Source: Aphelidium insulamus
Taxonomy: Eukaryota > Aphelidiomycota > Aphelidea > Aphelidiaceae
Assembly: GCA_036784855.1 (NCBI GenBank)
Contig: JAZDSV010000096.1
Span: 1 to 32,258, forward strand
DNA length: 32,258 nt
Direction: 5' to 3'
Shown: piece after piece, positions 28,565 through 32,258 of the stretch
How the letters are laid out: every line of letters begins with the position of its first letter
How positions within the stretch are numbered: position 1 is the stretch's first letter
Position numbers and translations under genes: made by a program
Notes under the pieces: generated by a model
Databases searched by the model: none
Told to the model about the DNA's origin: nothing
The model's input: only the letters and a program-made list of their open reading frames with translations

Positions 28565-29181
28565 ATGCCAGCAGACCACAACGGACCAGAGCTGGCTGAT
28601 ACCATTGTCGGCCAGCTCATCCTCAAACAGTATCAAGTCCGTGTCGAAGAAGAGAATGGGGTCCGTGCGCTTCAAGCGCTCCATGTCAACCCGGCTCTGT
28701 GGCACAGACACCCAACTGCCTGGCGTGTCCAGTGTGGTTCCACGGTACCGCGTGCTGTATGTCCAGTCGTACGGTGAGATAACGCTCATGTCAGCCGTAT
28801 CGGGCCTGCACAAATGTTTATTATCGATATGAGTGTATGATATATGTAACACACCGGCTGGCAGTCCACGCATCCGCCATGGGCACTCGCAGGTCGGTGC
28901 GCGGGTCCAGGTGGCGCAGAGCATCCAGTCCATTGAAGGTGACCTTGGGGCCCTGTGGGGCAAACTGCACCGACAACCCACTCCCGCCAAACAGCATGGT
29001 CGGCATTGGGTGTCCCAGCTCTGTCGTCCACCTAGAGAATGGTGGCGATGAGCACACGGGATTGAACACGAGTCCCGCACCTATCGAGGTCGGCAGAGGT
29101 GCTGATGGGCGCGCGCCTTGTGGTCACGGTCACCCCGCCCTGCGTATATGAGCGCTCAGTGGGCGCGGGCGGCGCCTTCAT
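28116..29181 (-). CDS. TIP41: TIP41-like protein (TIPRL), regulator of PP2A-type phosphatases
   Basis: Exons 29181-29081, 29031-28855, 28805-28587, 28497-28323 and 28262-28116 give 819 nt, 272 residues, the same as human TIPRL. Introns are 49, 49, 89 and 60 nt. Family blocks: ELGHPMPTMLFGG, ALRHL, SPYDWTYSTRYRGT, DPILFFDTDLILFEDELADNGISQL, VKVRVMPTC, VHETRLYHEF and a C-terminal helix. TIP41 binds the catalytic subunits of PP2A, PP4 and PP6 and acts in TOR signalling. The start at 29181 has a good context (CCACCATGA); in-frame ATGs at 29238 and 29271 would add 19 or 30 residues. The stop TAA lies inside an AATAAA (28115-28120, complement). The third intron holds a GT microsatellite; its donor CTG|GTCCGT is weak, and the last exon is the least certain. 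Confidence 0.92.
28518..28551 (+). repeat. (GT)n microsatellite in TIP41 intron 3
   Basis: About 17 GT dinucleotides followed by TATG repeats, in the 89-nt intron 28498-28586. On the transcribed strand it reads as an AC-rich run between the donor and a CATAG acceptor. Confidence 0.92.
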
Positions 29182-29296
29182 GGTGGCACCGCCGGCAAGG
29201 GGAGACGCCGCGGGCAAATCAGGGCGCCCAGCCAGCATTGACACGATGTCACAGTTGTCCTCTATTGTCATTGCAGGCACTCTCGCACAACACCGG

Positions 29297-29854
29297 TTAA
29301 ACCTTCTTGTAGCACGTGGTGATGTAGCCGTATATGCCGTCATTTACACAGTCGGCGGTGGTGTTTTGCATGATGGGCGGCAGCACCCACTGGCTGACCT
29401 TGTACTTGTAGGAGCAGGCGCTGTCCTCGTAAAAGTTGACAAAAGCGTAGCCGGTACACGTGGCAGTGTAGTAGATCACCTTGCCCGCCACTGTCATGGG
29501 GTTGCAGTTGCCATCAGCGACAAAGGCGCGGGATGCCGCGAGTGATGTGTACCCGCAGCCAGTACTGTAGTACATGGACTGCAGCACGCTGTACGGCGCA
29601 TTCACCTTGTCCAGAATGGAGACGGCGCCAGTGTCGGAGCAGGTGTCCAGCTTCTTGCCGGTGCATGTGCTGGCCGCCAGCCCTGAGGTGCTGCACGCAC
29701 CATTCTGTCTCTCGCGGAAGATGTACATGGCCTTCCCAGTGCACCCATTGCCCTGGTACTGTACCGTTGTGCGTGTCAGACGCGAGGTGTCGATAGCATT
29801 CACACAGCCCACAGCCAGCGCCACCGCACCCAGCACCACCTTCATCATCAACAT
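29297..29854 (-). CDS. Secreted cysteine-rich protein, family member 2
   Basis: 185 residues. The N-terminus MLMMKVVLGAVALAVGCVNA is a signal peptide, with a second possible start three codons later. The mature protein has ten cysteines in the family order: GCTGK, C, STC, DTC, GC, NC, TATC, AC, DC and TTC. The central part FRERQNGAC and ASRAFVADGNCNPMTV is the best conserved among the paralogues. Function unknown. A TATAAATA box (29955-29962, complement) lies about 100 bp upstream. It is the first of three members on this strand, and its stop is 115 bp upstream of the TIP41 start. Confidence 0.87.
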   Translation of the reverse strand: MLMMKVVLGAVALAVGCVNAIDTSRLTRTTVQYQGNGCTGKAMYIFRERQNGACSTSGLAASTCTGKKLDTCSDTGAVSILDKVNAPYSVLQSMYYSTGCGYTSLAASRAFVADGNCNPMTVAGKVIYYTATCTGYAFVNFYEDSACSYKYKVSQWVLPPIMQNTTADCVNDGIYGYITTCYKKV

Positions 29855-29954
29855 CTTGTTATTATAGTATAGTATAGAATAATATCTATATGCAAGTGTG
29901 TAGTATAGAGAGAGAGAACGTGCGTATATAGACAGCGGCACTGTTCAGACTGCT

Positions 29955-29962
29955 TATTTATA
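29955..29962 (-). promoter_or_regulatory. TATA box of secreted family member 2
   Basis: TATAAATA on the minus strand, about 100 bp upstream of the ATG at 29854. The spacer contains CT-rich sequence near 29905-29915, common in fungal promoters near transcription starts. Confidence 0.65.
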
Positions 29963-30175
29963 GACGGCTGTGGCGTCTGCGTGTGATTGGGCGCGGTGCA
30001 TTGATTGCCTGCGTGGGTTCTGATTGGCTGTGACACTGGCGCGGGCTAGTCTATTAATTTGTGATTATAGCACCAGACTAACACTATAGCAATCGGCCTA
30101 GACTATGCTGGCTGCGAGATGAGCCGTGGAACTGCCACGTGAAAGCATATCGTCTTCGCGCCATATGTGCCGCTG

Positions 30176-30682
30176 TCAATGCACTTTGCTGACGGCTGGT
30201 TTCGATATCGGTGGCATCAACCAGTGACTTATGCGACGATACCGTGAGCATGTCCTCTCCTCGAAATACTCCACCGAAGCCATGTTGTTCGTGCAGATGG
30301 CAGTGTAGTAGAACACTCTGCCGTCCAGCGTCATGGGATTGCATTTTCCGTCGGCAGCGTATGCCCGCGACGCCGACACCGTAGCAACTTGACAATCCGA
30401 ACTATTGTACAGCACTTGGACAACGTTGACGGCCGCGTTCAGCTGGTCAAACACGTAGACAGTGCCGCGGTCACCGGTGCAAGAATCCGTGGTAGCCCTT
30501 GTGCAATTTCGCGGAGGTAGTCCGAGTTCGGTGCAGCGGCCCGGCTGGCGTTCACGGTATGCATACAGCACCCGGTCTGTGCAGTTACAGCCCTCATACA
30601 CCAGCTGCGTTCGTGTCAATGCCGATACGGCACTGATTAGTGCGTGTAGCAACAGCGCGGTGCCGTATGGCTGCATCCACAT
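30176..30682 (-). CDS. Secreted cysteine-rich protein, family member 3, C-terminus frameshifted
   Basis: 168 residues with a signal peptide (MWMQPYGTALLLHALISAVSA). It shares with members 2 and 4 the pattern FRER/YRERQPGRC, ASRAYAADGKCNPMTLDGRVFYYTAIC and a W(L)PP block near the end, but stops at SKVH. In the next frame, immediately after AGCAAAG, the sequence reads CIDSGTYGAKTIC, which matches the C-terminal cysteine block of the paralogues (DCVNDGIYGYITTC). A one-base change near 30180 has therefore removed the last two conserved cysteines. Either a recent lesion, a sequencing error or an altered functional C-terminus. Confidence 0.75.
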   Translation of the reverse strand: MWMQPYGTALLLHALISAVSALTRTQLVYEGCNCTDRVLYAYRERQPGRCTELGLPPRNCTRATTDSCTGDRGTVYVFDQLNAAVNVVQVLYNSSDCQVATVSASRAYAADGKCNPMTLDGRVFYYTAICTNNMASVEYFEERTCSRYRRISHWLMPPISKPAVSKVH

Positions 30683-31440
30683 CTGGAGTGTGTGTGTGAG
30701 CGTGAGTCACACGCCGTCCAACCGCTGAACAGTCTGTCATCAGTCGGTTAAACCTCGCGCGCATTCGGCTAAACTCCATCATATAAGATCACCACGCGCC
30801 TATTCAACGACCGTTTGACGGATTACCGCTGGTCAATATATTGAAATATTTGCCTGGACAGTGTCCATTTATTGCCCCGTTGTCCAAATCGTTTCTTGCT
30901 GCGTACAAGGCGGCGCATGATGACTCGACGAAAACGGTGTTTTCTGAAACGGTTTCCGCCGTGAAACGTTTAGATTGGGTCACCTTTCAGTTCGATCCTT
31001 TAAAGGATAGCTGCTGCACGCCGCGTGGGACAAGCAGAAGCGGCAGCATATGATACGGTACAGCGATTTTCGAGTCATCCAGCATCATCACTTCGGCTGT
31101 CCATGGACGCCCAAAGACTGCACTTCCAAGAAGCCCATAATCTCGATACATTTGTGTGGGCCTGCGCAAATAAGCTGGAATTGAAGGCAGACACTGAAAG
31201 TTCGGCCACATTTTTAGGCAACTGCAGTTACACAACTTGGCGCGTCGGAGCAGAAACAAGTCGGTAATAACTGCGACTGAATGCTTGCGGTGATGCGGCT
31301 CGCGAAAATGGTTGCCTCACATGCTGCCATGAACCTGAGTGGCTACTTAACGGAGATACTGAATAGATTTCATGGCATTAGGTAAATACTATATTCAGAA
31401 ACATCGAATGGGCACTCAGTCGCAAAATTGTTCCTAACGA
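30683..31440. other. Intergenic region with unassigned ORF fragments
   Basis: A possible TATA ('tataaga', about 30782) lies upstream of family member 3 on the other strand, but nothing is certain. The region 30841-31267 has two plus-strand ORFs of 70 and 80 codons in different frames and one minus-strand ORF of 90 codons over the same bases. None is recognised. The plus-strand pair could be one relic gene with a frameshift near 31020. Nothing is seen in 31270-31440 beyond the 3' end of member 4. Confidence 0.35.
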
Positions 31441-31992
31441 TTAGGCAAACATGGTCTTTACGCACTCGGTCTTCACACCATAAACGCCATCGGACACACA
31501 TCCGGCAGTCGCGTTCTGGACCACAGCTGGCAGCCACCACTGGCTGAGCTGAGAAGCATTGGTGCACTCACTGTCATGGTAGTATGTTACAAAGGCAGAG
31601 CCGGTGCACTTGGCCAGGTAGTACAGTGTCTTGCCACCGAGCGACCAGCGATTGCACTTGCCATCGGCTACAAACTCGCGCACTGCAATCATGGCGGTTG
31701 GAGCGCATGTGGAGCTCATGTAACGAGTTTGCAACACGTTCACGGCCGCGGTAGGCTTGAGAACAATGTCCTCTGGTTTACCATCCACGCACGACTGGCG
31801 CTTGCGTCCCACACAAGTGCTGGAAGCCAAGTTTGAGGTGGCGCATGAGCCGTGTTTGCGCTCGCGGAAGATATACGACAATTCGCCGGTGCAGTTGGTG
31901 TTTGCAAACACTTGCTCCGTGACAGTCATGGTCGGGATGACAGTGGCAGACACGGCGCCAAACAGAACCAGTGCAATTGCAATAAACTTCAT
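31441..31992 (-). CDS. Secreted cysteine-rich protein, family member 4
   Basis: 183 residues starting MKFIAIALVLFGAVSA, a typical signal peptide. An upstream ATG at 32160 is in frame but would translate through the TATA box and hide the signal peptide, so I reject it. Ten mature cysteines follow the family order (NCTGE, SC, STC, SC, TC, KCNR, KCTG, EC, GC, EC). Motifs shared with member 2 include IFRERKHGSC, ASSTCVG, AAVNVLQTRYMSSTC, REFVADGKCNRWSL and SQWWLPAVVQNATAGCVSDGVYG. Several N-glycosylation sequons are present (NCT, NAS, NAT). Function unknown. Confidence 0.88.
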   Translation of the reverse strand: MKFIAIALVLFGAVSATVIPTMTVTEQVFANTNCTGELSYIFRERKHGSCATSNLASSTCVGRKRQSCVDGKPEDIVLKPTAAVNVLQTRYMSSTCAPTAMIAVREFVADGKCNRWSLGGKTLYYLAKCTGSAFVTYYHDSECTNASQLSQWWLPAVVQNATAGCVSDGVYGVKTECVKTMFA

Positions 31993-32054
31993 GGTCGCTT
32001 GTTCGAGTGGGTGATGAATTTGCTGATGGCGTCTCACCTCGATCGCATATCGGC

Positions 32055-32061
32055 TTTTATA
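32055..32061 (-). promoter_or_regulatory. TATA box of secreted family member 4
   Basis: TATAAAA on the minus strand, followed by GCCG, 63 bp upstream of the ATG at 31992. The same string and spacing occur before member 1 (24504-24510), suggesting a shared core promoter inherited with the gene. Positions 32062-32258 show no gene. Confidence 0.75.
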
Positions 32062-32258
32062 GCCGCAATAGACCACTTTCCGATTGGCGGCACACATTGA
32101 TTGCATATTGCAGAATTCTGTGAAGCCCATCAGTGGATTGGTCAAAAAGATTGATTGCATTTAAAGTTGCCGCAGAGCAACGATTACAGGCAAACGATTG
32201 GTAGCACAACATTAATTGCAATCTTTGCACTTGGCAATGACGTCAATGTTGCCTTCTG

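Noticed and set aside
31993-32160. Upstream in-frame extension of secreted family member 4
   Set aside because: It would include the TATA box and bury the signal peptide inside the protein; the paralogues start at the signal peptide.

Overview
The window is nuclear DNA from a eukaryote. It holds spliced, conserved eukaryotic genes (SNU13, capping protein beta, a PCID2/Thp1-like PCI protein, DJ-1, TIP41) with short introns of about 43-90 nt, TATA boxes close to start codons and tight gene spacing. A single-exon homoserine kinase and a family of small secreted cysteine-rich proteins argue against an animal. I infer a fungus, possibly an early-diverging one, but a taxonomic call needs a database search.

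Three zones are visible. (1) Positions 1 to about 13,980, continuing at 20,241-20,883, are a duplicated and rearranged block. Its unit is four genes, here called A> B> <C <D, about 4.3 kb long. Arrays of an 83-bp minisatellite lie between the divergent 5' ends of D and A. The left part (1 to about 6,019) is inverted relative to the right part (from 6,026), and most copies are broken. The copy at 9,609-12,796 is the most intact. C is a recognisable twin-CX9C protein of the TRIAP1/Mdm35 family; A, B and D are not recognised.

(2) Positions 13,980-20,240 are a 6.26-kb mobile element inserted into a copy of gene D. The insertion is flanked by the direct repeat CAATTCT, and uninterrupted copies of the site lie in the same window. 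The element encodes an RNase H-fold Holliday-junction resolvase of the poxvirus A22/Ydc2 type carrying a SUMO-interaction-like motif, a tyrosine recombinase that seems to have lost its central part, a complete PIF1-family helicase in five exons, and an unrecognised protein with three helical repeats. Copies of ATTGTGCAC lie near both ends and form two inverted pairs near the right end. I think this element is the most interesting object in the window.

(3) Positions 20,884-32,258 are ordinary, gene-dense host sequence: SNU13>, <CAPZB, homoserine kinase>, a secreted protein>, the PCI protein>, <DJ-1, <TIP41, then three more members of the secreted family on the minus strand, one with a damaged 3' end. 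Three host introns appear to use GC-AG boundaries.

All exon structures were read by eye from splice signals, reading frame and remembered family patterns. No alignment or RNA evidence was available.
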